Positions 7,905 to 16,791 of a stretch of 64,000 nt of DNA are shown here, in pieces. Source of the stretch: Ottowia flava (GTDB taxonomy: Bacteria; Pseudomonadota; Gammaproteobacteria; Burkholderiales; Burkholderiaceae_C); contig NZ_JBHUEJ010000034.1 in NCBI RefSeq assembly GCF_042680565.1, positions 1 through 64,000 of the forward strand, written 5' to 3'. The notes beneath the pieces were generated by a model. That model made no database searches and was not told the origin of the DNA. It saw only the letters and a list, made by a program, of their open reading frames with translations. The translations under genes were made by a program, and so were the position numbers. Each line of letters begins with the position of its first letter. Position 1 is the stretch's first letter.

Positions 7905-9212
7905 TCAGCGCAGGTTGCTGGCCACGCGGCTGCGCATGCGGTGCACGTCCAGTGCCGAGACTTCCGGCGCGCCGTTGCCCCAGCTGGCGCGCAGGTAGGT
8001 CAGGACGGCGGCGATTTCGCGGTCGCTCAGCACCAGCGTGAAGGGCGGCATGCCGAACGGACGCGGGTGGCCGGCGGTATCGGGGGCGAAGCCCCCGTAG
8101 AGCAGGGTTTGCAGCAGGTTGTCGGTCTGCGCCATGGTCACGGCGCGGTTGCCGGCCAGCGGCGGGTAGGCCCCGCGCACGCCCTGGCCCTGGGCGCCGT
8201 GGCAGTCGACGCAGTGCTGCTGGTAGAGCTTTTCGCCTGCGACCACGGCGGAGGTGCGCACGGGCGGACGGTCGCGCGTGGGTGCGGGCCCCTCGGTAGG
8301 CGGCAGCGCCTTCAGGTAATCGGCCATGGCGCGCAGGTCGGGTTCGCTCAGGTATTGCGTGCCCTGGGTGACGACTTCCGTCATCGGGCCGCTGACCTGG
8401 CCGTGGGGCGCGACGCCGGTGCGCAGCAGGGCAACGATCTCGTCCACCGGCCAATCGGCCATGCCGGCTTCGCGCGGGGACACGAGCGAGGGCGCGTACC
8501 AGCCTTCGCTGGCCATCAGCCCGCCGCCCAGGCTTTGCCAGTCGCCGCCGCCCCAGCCGTCGCGCGGCGCGTGACAGGCCGAGCAATGCGCCACGGCGTA
8601 GGTCAGGTAGGCGCCACGCACGATGGTGGGGCTGTTCTTGCCGGGGGCGGGCAGCGAGGGCGACGCGCCCGCCTTGAAGTACAGCGCGCGCCACACCGCC
8701 AGCGCGGCCTGCGTACCGTAAGGCCAGCGCAGGTCGTGGTCGGGCACCTGGGTGCGCACCGGCTTCAGGCTGCGGAAGTGGGCGAACAGCGCGTCGGCGT
8801 CTTCGCGCGTGAGCGCGGTGGTGTGTGTGTACGGGAAGGCCGGGTACAGCAGGCGGCCGTCCGCGCCGCGGCCGTAGTGCAGCGCGCGCCAGAAGGTGGC
8901 GGCGTTCCACTGGCCGATGCCGGTGTCGGCGTCGGGGGTGAGGTTGCTGGTGTAGAGCGTGCCGAACGGTGTCGGGATGGCGCGGCCCCCCGCACCCGCG
9001 ACGCCGCCGCGCGTCGTGTGGCAGGCCATGCAGTTGCCGGCGCGCGCCAGGTAGGCGCCGCGTTCCAGCAGCGCGGGGTCGTTGGTGGCGGGCGCCGTGG
9101 CGCTGGCGCCGCTGACGTCCACGCCGTCGCCGAAGTTGATCCACCACAGCCAGGCGCAGGCCAGCAGCAACAGCGCGATCAGCCCGCCGCCGATCCAGAC
9201 CAGGCGCTTCAT
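7905..9212 (-). CDS. Triheme membrane-anchored cytochrome c (alcohol/aldehyde dehydrogenase cytochrome-subunit type)
   Basis: 435 aa. Three heme c sites are visible: CMACH near residue 58, CSACH near residue 205 and CVDCH near residue 330. Spacing and flanking text match the cytochrome subunit of quinoprotein alcohol/gluconate dehydrogenases, which passes electrons from a periplasmic dehydrogenase to ubiquinone or an oxidase. The start at 9212 (MKRLVWIGGGLIALLLLACAW) is favoured because its ATG overlaps the upstream stop as ATGA and opens with an uncleaved anchor helix. No dehydrogenase subunit adjoins; the preceding gene is another cytochrome c. Confidence 0.87.
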   Translation of the reverse strand: MKRLVWIGGGLIALLLLACAWLWWINFGDGVDVSGASATAPATNDPALLERGAYLARAGNCMACHTTRGGVAGAGGRAIPTPFGTLYTSNLTPDADTGIGQWNAATFWRALHYGRGADGRLLYPAFPYTHTTALTREDADALFAHFRSLKPVRTQVPDHDLRWPYGTQAALAVWRALYFKAGASPSLPAPGKNSPTIVRGAYLTYAVAHCSACHAPRDGWGGGDWQSLGGGLMASEGWYAPSLVSPREAGMADWPVDEIVALLRTGVAPHGQVSGPMTEVVTQGTQYLSEPDLRAMADYLKALPPTEGPAPTRDRPPVRTSAVVAGEKLYQQHCVDCHGAQGQGVRGAYPPLAGNRAVTMAQTDNLLQTLLYGGFAPDTAGHPRPFGMPPFTLVLSDREIAAVLTYLRASWGNGAPEVSALDVHRMRSRVASNLR

Positions 9213-9967
9213 CGCGCGGCCCCGGGCAGCGGCGCAGTGCCGCATTTCAGGTCGGGCGCGCCGGCCGGCACCTCAGGCAGCCTGGGCGCGGGGCTCGGGT
9301 CGGTGGGTACGGGTTGCGCAGCCAACCAGCTGACGACGGCGTAGGCATCGCTGTCGCTCAGGCGGCGCACCACGTCGGCCATGCAGTCGGGCGCGTGGGC
9401 GCGGCGCTGTCCGGTGCGCCAGCCGCCCAATTGCGCCATCAGGTAGTCCAGCGGCAGGCCCAGCAGGCCAGGGACCTGGGGCAGGGCGCCCGTCAGCGCC
9501 TGCCCGTGGCATTGCACGCAGGCGGGCAGACGCAGCGAGGGGTCGCCGTGCAGGGCCAAGTCGCGTCCGCGGGCCAGCACCGGCGCGGCGGCGCGCTGGG
9601 CGGGGGCTACCGGCGCCGGGTAGGGCACCTGCAGGTTGGCGAAGTGCTGGGCAATTTCGTGCAGGTAGGCGTCGGACAGCGGGTCGACCAGACGCGTCAT
9701 CAGCCCGTAGTGGCGCCGACCGTCGCGGAAGTTGAGCAGCTGGTTGTACAGGTAGCCCGCTGGCTTGCCGGCCAGGCGCGGGTAATAGCCGTCCGGGCCC
9801 GCCCGACCCTGGTCACCATGGCACGCGGTACAGGCCTGTGTGCGCTGGGCCATGTCGTCGACAAAGCGCGGCGCGGCGGCCAGCGCGGGCGCCAGTGCGA
9901 TCAGCGCAGCGGCCAACGCGGCCCGCAGGCCCGGGGCCACGCCTCGAATACGAAACGCGCGGCCCAT
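9209..9967 (-). CDS. Diheme c4/c553-like cytochrome c
   Basis: 252 aa with an N-terminal signal peptide (LRAALAAALIALAPALAAA) and two heme c sites, CTACHGDQGR near residue 45 and CVQCHGQAL near residue 150. Two related halves are typical of c4-type periplasmic electron carriers. It is translationally coupled (ATGA) to the triheme cytochrome and lies 5 bp after the ompA-like gene, so it belongs to a four-gene operon. It probably shuttles electrons to the triheme partner. Confidence 0.87.
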   Translation of the reverse strand: MGRAFRIRGVAPGLRAALAAALIALAPALAAAPRFVDDMAQRTQACTACHGDQGRAGPDGYYPRLAGKPAGYLYNQLLNFRDGRRHYGLMTRLVDPLSDAYLHEIAQHFANLQVPYPAPVAPAQRAAAPVLARGRDLALHGDPSLRLPACVQCHGQALTGALPQVPGLLGLPLDYLMAQLGGWRTGQRRAHAPDCMADVVRRLSDSDAYAVVSWLAAQPVPTDPSPAPRLPEVPAGAPDLKCGTAPLPGAAR

Positions 9968-9972
9968 GCCGG

Positions 9973-10575
9973 TCAGCGGATGGTGATTTCGGCGCGGCGG
10001 TTACGCGGCTCGGGCGTGTTGTCGGGCGTGGGCACGACCGGCTGACGCTCGCCGCGACCGACCGCGTCGACGCGCGCGCGGTCGAAGCCGCGCGACACCA
10101 GCAGGTCGCGGATGGCCGACGCACGCTGCAGCGAAAGCTGGTCGTTCGATTCCACCGTGCCGACGCTGTCGGTGTGGCCAGTCACGATGATCTCGCCTCC
10201 CGGACGAGCTGTGGCGCGCGCCAGCACATCGGCCAACTGGTTGGTGGATTCGGCGGTCAGGTGCGAGCCACCTGTCTCGAAGTACAGCGTGAGTTGCTGC
10301 TCCGGCGCCGGCTGGGCCGCCAGCAGCTGTTGGTAGCGGCGGTTGACCTGCTCGGGCGTCAGCTGATCGGTTTCGAGCTGTTGCTGGGCACTGACCTTGG
10401 CTTCGCTGTAGGGCGTGGTCAGCACGGTGCTGGCTTCGCGCGAACGCACCTCGACCGCGCCCTGGCGACCTTCCTGAGGCAGCAGCACGACCCGGGTGGC
10501 GGGAGCGCAGCCGGCAACGACCGTGCCCAGCAGCATCAGGCCGAGCAGGCGGGTCACTGGCTTGGCGGCGTTCAT
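9973..10575 (-). CDS. OmpA-family peptidoglycan-binding lipoprotein
   Basis: 200 aa. The signal sequence ends in the lipobox VVAGC near residue 23. The C-terminal half is a standard OmpA/MotB domain (TGHTDSVGTVESNDQLSLQR, GRGE, then EPRNRRAEI) that binds peptidoglycan and anchors the outer membrane to the wall. A helical linker (residues about 55-90) precedes it. Its ATG overlaps the stop of the FecR-domain gene. Confidence 0.9.
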   Translation of the reverse strand: MNAAKPVTRLLGLMLLGTVVAGCAPATRVVLLPQEGRQGAVEVRSREASTVLTTPYSEAKVSAQQQLETDQLTPEQVNRRYQQLLAAQPAPEQQLTLYFETGGSHLTAESTNQLADVLARATARPGGEIIVTGHTDSVGTVESNDQLSLQRASAIRDLLVSRGFDRARVDAVGRGERQPVVPTPDNTPEPRNRRAEITIR

Positions 10576-11075
10576 GGGCTTTCCTCCACGATGAAGTCGG
10601 TGCCGCGCACGCCGATCACCGTGGTCGGCGTGGTGACTTTGACGTGTTCAGGTTTGATCTTGGCGATCAGCCCCGTCACCATGCGCAGGCTGCCGCGCGC
10701 CAGGCTGACCATCAGGTTGCCGTCCTGCGTGGTGGGGTCGAAATCGAAGGTAGAAAGGTCGACCGAACTCTCGGGCCCGACGGCCAGCACCGTGCCATCT
10801 TTCAATGTGAGCGCGGCGCTGCTCTTGGAGCCGGTCAACACGCGGTCGGAGGCCATCAGCGCGCCGCCCACCAAGGCAGCACTGCGCACATTGCCGCGCA
10901 CCACGGTGACCTCGCCCTGGACGGTCTTGAAGGTGCCGTGGCGCGCATCGCCAGCGATGGTGGCGCGCTGCGTTGTGGAAGCGGCCGGTGCAGGGGTTTG
11001 GGCCAGCACGGCCGAGGCGGCTAGCAGGCCGGCGCAGCCCATCAGGCGGGCAGTCAAGATGAATCGGGGGGGCAT
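10572..11075 (-). CDS. FecR-domain periplasmic protein
   Basis: 167 aa: signal peptide (MPPRFILTARLMGCAGLLAA, cleaved after VLAQ), then a FecR domain (VQGEVTVVRGNVRSAALVGG, LTLKDGTVLAVGPESSVDLS, GLIAKIKPEHVKVTTPTTVI, GVRGTDFIVEESP). Stand-alone FecR-domain proteins are secreted beta-rich proteins and not sigma-factor regulators, as there is no cytoplasmic part. It is the first gene of the fecR-ompA-cytochrome operon and is divergent from dusC. Confidence 0.85.
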   Translation of the reverse strand: MPPRFILTARLMGCAGLLAASAVLAQTPAPAASTTQRATIAGDARHGTFKTVQGEVTVVRGNVRSAALVGGALMASDRVLTGSKSSAALTLKDGTVLAVGPESSVDLSTFDFDPTTQDGNLMVSLARGSLRMVTGLIAKIKPEHVKVTTPTTVIGVRGTDFIVEESP

Positions 11076-11268
11076 GACGCTCTCCAGCGGCGCGGGACTT
11101 CACAAGGCCACGCCAAAGCTTTTTATATGCCAATGGTACCAGCGGGCCAATGGGCGCGATGCGCGTGCGGCGGTGACAATCCGAACCCACGGTGGTGCCA
11201 CGGCGCGGCCGCCCGTGCTGGTTGCGCGCCCGCGATACTCCCTCTTTTCAGGTTCGGCCTACCTTTTT

Positions 11269-12312
11269 GTGACCCTCGTTCTCGCCCCCATGGAAGGCCT
11301 GCTGGACCACGGCCTGCGCGACATCCTGACGCGCGCCGGGGGCGTGGACCGCTGCGTGTCCGAATTCATCCGCATCACCGACCAGCTGCTGCCACCCCGC
11401 AGCTTCATCCGCGTGGTGCCGGAGCTGCTGCGCGGCAGCCGCACGCGCTCGGGCGTGCCGGTGCGGCCGCAGCTGCTGGGGTCCGACCCGGTTTGCGTGG
11501 CCGAGAACGCCGCGCGCCTGGCCGAGCTGGCCCCGGCCGGCATCGACCTGAACTTCGGCTGCCCCGCCAAGACCGTCAACCGCCACCGTGGCGGCGCCGT
11601 GCTGCTGAACGAGCCCGAACTGGTCCACGCCATCGTCGCCGCTGTGCGCCGCGCCGTGCCGGCGGCGATCCCGGTGTCGGCCAAGATGCGCCTGGGCTAC
11701 GAGGACGACGGCCCCATGCTCGACTGCGCCCGCGCCATCGAGGCGGCCGGCGCCAGCGAACTCGCCGTGCACGCGCGCACCAAGGCGCAGGGCTACAAGC
11801 CGCCTGCTTACTGGGACGCCATCGCGCGCATCCGCGCCGAAGTGCGCCTGCCCATGATCGCCAACGGTGACATCTGGAACGTGGCCGACGCCTGGCGCTG
11901 CCGCGCCGAAACCGGCTGCCATGACCTGATGCTGGGCCGCAGCATGGTGCGCCGCCCCGGTCTGGCGCTGGCGATTGCGCAAAGCCAGGCGCCGAAGGAC
12001 CCGCTGGGCGGCACCGCAGAAGGCGTGCCGTCCGACACCGACCCGGCCGTGCGGGCCCTACCATGGCGCCGGATCGAGCCACTGCTGGTGGATTTCTGGG
12101 CCGACGTCAGCTCGCGTGTGGAGCGCCGCCACCGGGCGGGGCGCCTCAAGCTGTGGCTGACCTATCTGCGCCACGCCTACCCGGAGGCCGACCAGGCGTT
12201 CGACGCGCTGCGCCGCATCAACGACGCCCCCGCTATCGACGCCTGGATACTATCGATTCAGGAGCGGCTTGCGCAGGTGGTTGTAGCGCCAGAGGCCGAT
12301 TTTGTTCTGTAA
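11269..12312 (+). CDS. dusC: tRNA-dihydrouridine(16) synthase
   Basis: FMN enzyme that reduces uridine (position 16 in E. coli DusC) in the tRNA D-loop. The 347 aa start at GTG 11269, which gives V-TLVLAPMEGLLDHGLRD at the family N-terminus; the open frame extends over 1.4 kb upstream but is only a shadow. Visible are the catalytic Cys in FGCPAKTVNRHRGGAVLL, SAKMRLGYEDD, VHARTKAQGYKPPAYW and MLGRSMVRRP. The last roughly 20 residues (after PAIDAW) are encoded by a reverse copy of the dispersed repeat, which makes the protein longer than the E. coli enzyme. Confidence 0.92.
   Translation: MTLVLAPMEGLLDHGLRDILTRAGGVDRCVSEFIRITDQLLPPRSFIRVVPELLRGSRTRSGVPVRPQLLGSDPVCVAENAARLAELAPAGIDLNFGCPAKTVNRHRGGAVLLNEPELVHAIVAAVRRAVPAAIPVSAKMRLGYEDDGPMLDCARAIEAAGASELAVHARTKAQGYKPPAYWDAIARIRAEVRLPMIANGDIWNVADAWRCRAETGCHDLMLGRSMVRRPGLALAIAQSQAPKDPLGGTAEGVPSDTDPAVRALPWRRIEPLLVDFWADVSSRVERRHRAGRLKLWLTYLRHAYPEADQAFDALRRINDAPAIDAWILSIQERLAQVVVAPEADFVL
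12250..12306 (-). repeat. Dispersed intergenic repeat, copy 5 (inside the dusC 3' end)
   Basis: Reverse orientation: CTATCGATTCAGGAGCGGCT, then GCGCAGGTGGTTGTAG and GCCAGAGGCCGATTTTG. The dusC stop codon lies just beyond it, so the repeat is translated. Confidence 0.85.
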
Positions 12313-12376
12313 TGGGGTGCAGCGCTGCGTCGCACCGCTGACCTTGCTGTCTTGTTCTTGTTGAAGGGTTTCACCT

Positions 12377-13348
12377 GTGGCTTCCAGCCTGCTCTTGCTG
12401 ATCGACGACATCGCCGCTGTCCTGGACGATGTGGCCGTCATGACCAAGGTCGCGGCCCGCAAATCGGCCGCCATGGCCGACGATGTGGCCGTGCTGACCA
12501 AGCTGTCGGCCAAGAAGACCGCCGGCGTGCTGGGCGACGACTTGGCGCTCAACGCGCAGCAGGTCACCGGCGTCAGCGCCAACCGCGAGATCCCGGTGGT
12601 CTGGCAAGTCGCCAAGGGTTCGATGGTCAACAAAGCCATCCTGGTGCCCGCGGCGCTGGCCATCAGCGCCTTCGCGCCCTGGGCCGTCACGCCGCTGCTG
12701 ATGGTCGGCGGCGCCTTCCTGTGCTTTGAAGGCTTCGAAAAAGTCGCCCACAAGTTCCTGCACAAGGAAGAGGCCGACAGCCACGAAGCCGAACTGAAAG
12801 CCGCCGTGGCCGACCCCAACGTCGATATGGCCGCCATGGAAAAGGACAAGATCAAGGGCGCCGTGCGCACCGACTTCATCCTGTCGGCCGAGATCATCGC
12901 CATCACCCTCGGCGCCGTCGCCGGGCAGGACTTCTGGACCCAGCTGGCGGTGCTCACCGGCATCGCCCTCATCATGACCGTGGGCGTCTACGGCCTGGTC
13001 GGCGGCATCGTCAAACTGGACGACCTGGGCCTGTACCTCAGCCAGAAGGCCAGCAGCACCGCGCAGTCGATCGGCCGCGGCATCCTGTGGCTGGCGCCCT
13101 GGTTGATGAAATTCCTGTCGGTCGCCGGCACCGCCGCCATGTTTCTGGTCGGCGGTGGCATCATTGTGCACGGCATCCCGGCGCTGCACCACCTGGTCAC
13201 CGACTGGAAGACCGCCGCCGGAGGTATCGGCTGGCTGGTCGAGATGCTGGCCAACGCCGGCGTCGGCATCGTCACCGGCGGCATCGTCGTGGCGGCGGTC
13301 ACGCTGTTTCAGAAACTGCGCGGCAAGAAGCCAGCGGCGGCGCATTGA
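12377..13348 (+). CDS. DUF808 (YedI-like) inner-membrane protein
   Basis: 323 aa, starting at GTG 12377 with GAAGGG upstream. The N-terminal text (SLLLLIDDIAAVLDDVAVMT, then KKTAGVLGDDLALNA) is diagnostic of the DUF808 family. Several hydrophobic segments follow (AILVPAALAISAFAPWAVTP, LAVLTGIALIMTVGVYGLVG, GTAAMFLVGGGIIVHGI, GVGIVTGGIVVAAVTLFQKL), so it is an integral inner-membrane protein. No biochemical function is established. It is monocistronic, downstream of dusC. Confidence 0.9.
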   Translation: MASSLLLLIDDIAAVLDDVAVMTKVAARKSAAMADDVAVLTKLSAKKTAGVLGDDLALNAQQVTGVSANREIPVVWQVAKGSMVNKAILVPAALAISAFAPWAVTPLLMVGGAFLCFEGFEKVAHKFLHKEEADSHEAELKAAVADPNVDMAAMEKDKIKGAVRTDFILSAEIIAITLGAVAGQDFWTQLAVLTGIALIMTVGVYGLVGGIVKLDDLGLYLSQKASSTAQSIGRGILWLAPWLMKFLSVAGTAAMFLVGGGIIVHGIPALHHLVTDWKTAAGGIGWLVEMLANAGVGIVTGGIVVAAVTLFQKLRGKKPAAAH

Positions 13349-13523
13349 TGCAGGCCTGGGCCCCTGGCTGGGCTACTGTCGGTTTTCGCGCAGGCCAGGC
13401 AGCACCGGCGCACTAGGAAAACTACCTACTGGGTGATACCCAGCTGGTAAGCGCACGAACTGGCAGACGCGCTCGCCCTCCAGACCGCATTACAAGTCTT
13501 TTATGGCTGTGGGCATTGCTGGA

Positions 13524-13550
13524 TCAGCGCAGCCAGCTATCCATAGTGAA
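13524..13550 (+). repeat. Dispersed intergenic repeat, copy 6 (partial)
   Basis: Short partial forward copy (CAGCGCAGCCAGCTATCCATAG) between the convergent DUF808 and LysR genes. Confidence 0.5.
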
Positions 13551-13585
13551 GCAAAGCGGTCACCGACTGACGGCGACACGGCTGC

Positions 13586-14512
13586 TCATGTTGCAGCGGG
13601 CTTCGCCTCCGGCCAAGCCGCAAACCGCGCCACCAGATGCTCCACCAGCGCGTGCACGCGCGCGGGCACGAAGCGGTTGCTGGGCAGCGTGGCGTACAAG
13701 GTGTAGGGCTGGCCGGCCCAGTCGGGCAGCAGGGCGACCAGTTGGCCGCGCTGCAGGGCGGCGTGCACGTCCAGCCGGGACTTGTAGACGATGCCGGCGC
13801 CGGCCATGGCCCATTCGCGCGCAACGGCGCCGTCGTCGGCGCTGCGGTCGCCGCTGATGGGCACGTCCAGCTGTTCGCCAGCGCGCTCGAAGGACCAGCG
13901 CTGTTCGCGCCGCCCGCCGATCTGCAGGGCAATGCAGTTGTGCTGCGCCAGCTCGCGCGGGTGCGTGGGCGTGCCGCGCCGCTGCAGGTAGGCGGGTGCG
14001 GCGCAGGCCACGCGCCGCGTGGTGCACAGCGGGCGCGCGACCAGCTGCGAGTCGCGCAGTTCGGCCGCGCCGTAGCGCAGGGCCAGGTCGACCGCGTCGC
14101 GCCGCACATCCAGCACCTGATCGCTGGCCGACAGGGCGATCTGCACGCCGGGGTGCTGCGCCAGGAAGTCGTCCAGCCAGGGCAGCAGCACGCTGCGCCC
14201 CAGATCGGACGACACGGCCAGGCGGATGCCGCCACGCAGCGCGCCCACCGCGGCCGACGCCTGGCTGGCGCCTTCGTCGATCAGCTCCAGCGCGCGGGTG
14301 GCGTAGTCCAGCAGGGTCTGGCCCTGCGGCGTCAGGCGCATGGCGCGGGTGGACCGCTCGAACAGGCGCACCTGCAACTGCGCTTCCAGCCGCTTGAGCA
14401 TGGCGCTGGCCGCCGCTGGGGTAACGCCCAGCGCCCGCGCCGCCGCTGTCAACGAGCCGCCTCGCGCGGTCTCAACCAGCACGCGCAGGTCACTCAGATT
14501 TTCAAACTGCAT
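13586..14512 (-). CDS. LysR family transcriptional regulator
   Basis: 308 aa. The N-terminal winged helix-turn-helix is clear (LVETARGGSLTAAARALGVT, PAAASAMLKRLEAQL, LFERSTRAMRLTPQGQ), followed by a LysR substrate-binding domain. It is of the CrgA/AaeR-like group. It diverges from a zinc-type alcohol dehydrogenase gene with only 85 bp between the starts, the usual arrangement for a LysR protein controlling its neighbour. The effector is unknown. Confidence 0.92.
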   Translation of the reverse strand: MQFENLSDLRVLVETARGGSLTAAARALGVTPAAASAMLKRLEAQLQVRLFERSTRAMRLTPQGQTLLDYATRALELIDEGASQASAAVGALRGGIRLAVSSDLGRSVLLPWLDDFLAQHPGVQIALSASDQVLDVRRDAVDLALRYGAAELRDSQLVARPLCTTRRVACAAPAYLQRRGTPTHPRELAQHNCIALQIGGRREQRWSFERAGEQLDVPISGDRSADDGAVAREWAMAGAGIVYKSRLDVHAALQRGQLVALLPDWAGQPYTLYATLPSNRFVPARVHALVEHLVARFAAWPEAKPAAT

Positions 14513-14536
14513 TTGAAGAATATGGAAATGATTCGG

Positions 14537-14556
14537 TATTCACAAAGCATTGTGCA
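14537..14556. promoter_or_regulatory. Inverted repeat in the lysR/adh intergenic region
   Basis: CACAA-AGCA-TTGTG (14541-14554), inside ATTCACAAAGCATTGTGCAT, lies midway between the divergent starts. This is the usual place and size for a LysR recognition site. The assignment is inferred. Confidence 0.5.
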
Positions 14557-14597
14557 TTTTCTACAGTGACTCTCATCTTCTTTTTTGGAGCCCCGAG

Positions 14598-15608
14598 ATG
14601 AAAGCCGTTGGCTACTTCACCCCTCAACCGATCGACCACGCCGATGCGCTGCTCGACCTCGATTTGCCCACGCCCACGCCCGGCGCGCACGACCTGCTGG
14701 TGCGGGTGAAGGCGGTGTCGGTCAACCCGGTGGACGTCAAGGTGCGCGCTTCGGCCACGCCCAAGGACGGCAGCGCGCGCATCCTGGGCTGGGACGCGGT
14801 GGGTGTCGTCGAGGGCATGGGCGCCGACGTGCAGGGCTTTGCGGTGGGCGACCGCGTGTACTACGCCGGCGATCTGACGCGACCGGGCACCAACGCCGAG
14901 CTGCACGCCGTGGACGCCCGCATCGCCGCGCACGCCCCCAAGACCCTGAACGACGCCGAAGCCGCGGCGCTGCCGCTGACCAGCATCACCGCTTGGGAAT
15001 TGCTGTTCGACCGCCTGGCCGTGCCGGCCGGTGGCGGACAGGGTCAAACCCTGTTGGTGATGGGCGGCGCGGGCGGCGTCGGTTCCATGCTGACGCAGCT
15101 GGCGCGCGAGCTGACGGAGCTGCGCGTGGTCGCCACCGCCTCACGGCCCGAGACGCGCGCCTGGAGCCTGGACCACGGCGCGCACGACGTGATTGACCAC
15201 CGCCAGCCGCTGGCGCCGCAATTGGCGGCGCTGGGCTTGCCGCAGATCGACCTGGTCGCGGGGCTGACGCACACCCCGCACTACTTTGCGCAGTACGTCG
15301 ACTGCCTGCGCCCGCAAGGCCGCATCGCGCTGATCGACGACATGGACACGCTGAACGTGGTGCCGCTGAAGGCCAAAAGCCTGTCGCTGCACTGGGAGAT
15401 GATGTTCACCCGCTCAATGTTCGGCACCGCCGACATGGCGCGCCAGGGCGCGCTGCTGGCCGAGGTCGCCCAACTGGCGGACGCCGGCCGCATCCGCAGC
15501 ACGCTGACCGAGGAATTCGGCCCGCTCAATGCCGCCAACCTGCGCCGCGCCCACGCGCGGGTCGAAAGCGGCAAGATGATCGGCAAGGCCGTGCTGGCGG
15601 GCTTTTGA
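14598..15608 (+). CDS. Zinc-type alcohol dehydrogenase-like (quinone oxidoreductase) protein
   Basis: 336 aa from ATG 14598 (MKAVGYFTPQPIDHADALLD), preceded by GGAG. It is a medium-chain dehydrogenase/reductase with GroES-like N-half (LVRVKAVSVNPVDVKVRA) and nucleotide-binding motif LLVMGGAGGVGSMLTQLARE. The classical zinc cysteines are absent, as in the ZADH/quinone oxidoreductase branch, so it is probably an NADPH-dependent enone or quinone reductase. It is likely under the divergent LysR regulator, perhaps for electrophile stress. Confidence 0.88.
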   Translation: MKAVGYFTPQPIDHADALLDLDLPTPTPGAHDLLVRVKAVSVNPVDVKVRASATPKDGSARILGWDAVGVVEGMGADVQGFAVGDRVYYAGDLTRPGTNAELHAVDARIAAHAPKTLNDAEAAALPLTSITAWELLFDRLAVPAGGGQGQTLLVMGGAGGVGSMLTQLARELTELRVVATASRPETRAWSLDHGAHDVIDHRQPLAPQLAALGLPQIDLVAGLTHTPHYFAQYVDCLRPQGRIALIDDMDTLNVVPLKAKSLSLHWEMMFTRSMFGTADMARQGALLAEVAQLADAGRIRSTLTEEFGPLNAANLRRAHARVESGKMIGKAVLAGF

Positions 15609-15640
15609 GCGGTCTGGAAGCAGAGGCCGGATTTATATAA

Positions 15641-15692
15641 GGAATTGGCCTCTTTCCCTACTGCCATCTGCGCGACCAGCTATTGAAATGGA
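15641..15692 (+). repeat. Dispersed intergenic repeat, copy 7
   Basis: GGAATTGGCCTCTTTCCCTA, CTGCCATCTGCGCGACCAGC, TATTGAAATGG. It lies between the convergent adh and Bug-receptor genes. Confidence 0.8.
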
Positions 15693-15749
15693 AGCAAGTG
15701 TCGCTCAAGTCGGGGGGGTGCCGATGGGGCATCGCCAGCCCCCCGTCGC

Positions 15750-16733
15750 TCACTGCAGCGGCAACTTCACCGCTTCCACCAGGCGCTTCCAGCGTGCGAT
15801 TTCTTCTTTCTGGTATTTCAGCATCTCGGCGGGCGTGGTGGCCAGTTGCTCGCTGCCCTGGCGGGCGTAGAACTCGTGCACTTCGGCGGAGTTGCTGGCT
15901 TGGCGGAACAGCTCGGCCAAGCGCTTGATTGCGGGGGCCGGGGTTTTGGCGGGGACGGCGGCGGCGACCCAGTTGACGGCCAGGAAGTCGGGGTAACCGG
16001 CGTCGACGATGGTGGGCACGTCCGGCAGCAGCTGGTAGCGCTTGGCCGCCGTGAACGCCAGTGCGCGGGCGCGGCCGCCCTTTACGAGCTCGACTGCGCC
16101 GGAGGCGTCGACCACGGCGAAGTCGACGGTGTTGCTGACCACGGCGTTGATCGCGTCGCCCGCGCCCTTGAAGTTGACCAGCGTGGTTTTCATCTTGGCC
16201 AGGTCGTTCAGCCATTCCGAGTACAGCGTGTACGAGATCGAGCCCGAGCCGTAGTTGAGCGCGCCGGGGCGCTTGCGCGCATCGGCGACCAGGTCGGCCA
16301 GCGTGCGGTACGGCGAGTTGGCGGGCACGATGATCAGGCACGGGCCGCGCGAGAGCAGCGAGATCGGCGCGAAGTCGGTCAGCGGGTCGTAGGGCAGCTT
16401 GCGGAAGGTGGCGGCGTTGGTCGACAGCGTGGAGTTGCTGCCCAGAAACACCGTGTAGCCATCGGCCGGCGCGTTCAGCACCGTCTGCACGGCGATGAAG
16501 CCGTTGCCGCCGGGCTTGTTTTCGACCACCGCGCCATGGCCGGTCAGCTCGCCCAGCACGCGGGCGTACAGGCGCGCCGTCGTGTCGGTGCCGCTGCCCG
16601 ACGGAAAGGGCACGACCAGCCGCAACGGCCGGCTGGGAAAGACGTCGGCGGCATGGGCGCCAGTCACCAGGGCGGCGGCCGCACCGGCGACGCTGAGAAT
16701 GAATTGGCGGCGATTCGAGGCAAGGTTTTTCAT
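15750..16733 (-). CDS. Bug-family tripartite tricarboxylate transporter receptor protein
   Basis: 327 aa from ATG 16733 (MKNLASNRRQFILSVAGAAA), which gives a signal peptide with an RRQF twin-arginine-like motif cleaved near AHA. The family motifs RLVVPFPSGSGTDTTARLYA, ENKPGGNGFIA and the late LPDVPTIVDAGYP are typical of Bug periplasmic receptors, which bind carboxylates or aromatic acids. It is the last gene of the enoyl-CoA hydratase/CoA-transferase/acyl-CoA dehydrogenase unit, so it probably captures the acid that the cluster degrades. No TctA/TctB membrane partners adjoin. Confidence 0.92.
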   Translation of the reverse strand: MKNLASNRRQFILSVAGAAAALVTGAHAADVFPSRPLRLVVPFPSGSGTDTTARLYARVLGELTGHGAVVENKPGGNGFIAVQTVLNAPADGYTVFLGSNSTLSTNAATFRKLPYDPLTDFAPISLLSRGPCLIIVPANSPYRTLADLVADARKRPGALNYGSGSISYTLYSEWLNDLAKMKTTLVNFKGAGDAINAVVSNTVDFAVVDASGAVELVKGGRARALAFTAAKRYQLLPDVPTIVDAGYPDFLAVNWVAAAVPAKTPAPAIKRLAELFRQASNSAEVHEFYARQGSEQLATTPAEMLKYQKEEIARWKRLVEAVKLPLQ

Positions 16734-16791
16734 GGTGTCTCCGTAAGGGTGAATCCGCTGCGCTGGCGGCGGCAAGGGTGTTGAGTGAGAG

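Noticed and set aside
9838..11268. Long upstream extension of the dusC frame
   Set aside because: Antisense to ompA, fecR and cytochrome genes; Dus homology begins only at the GTG at 11269.
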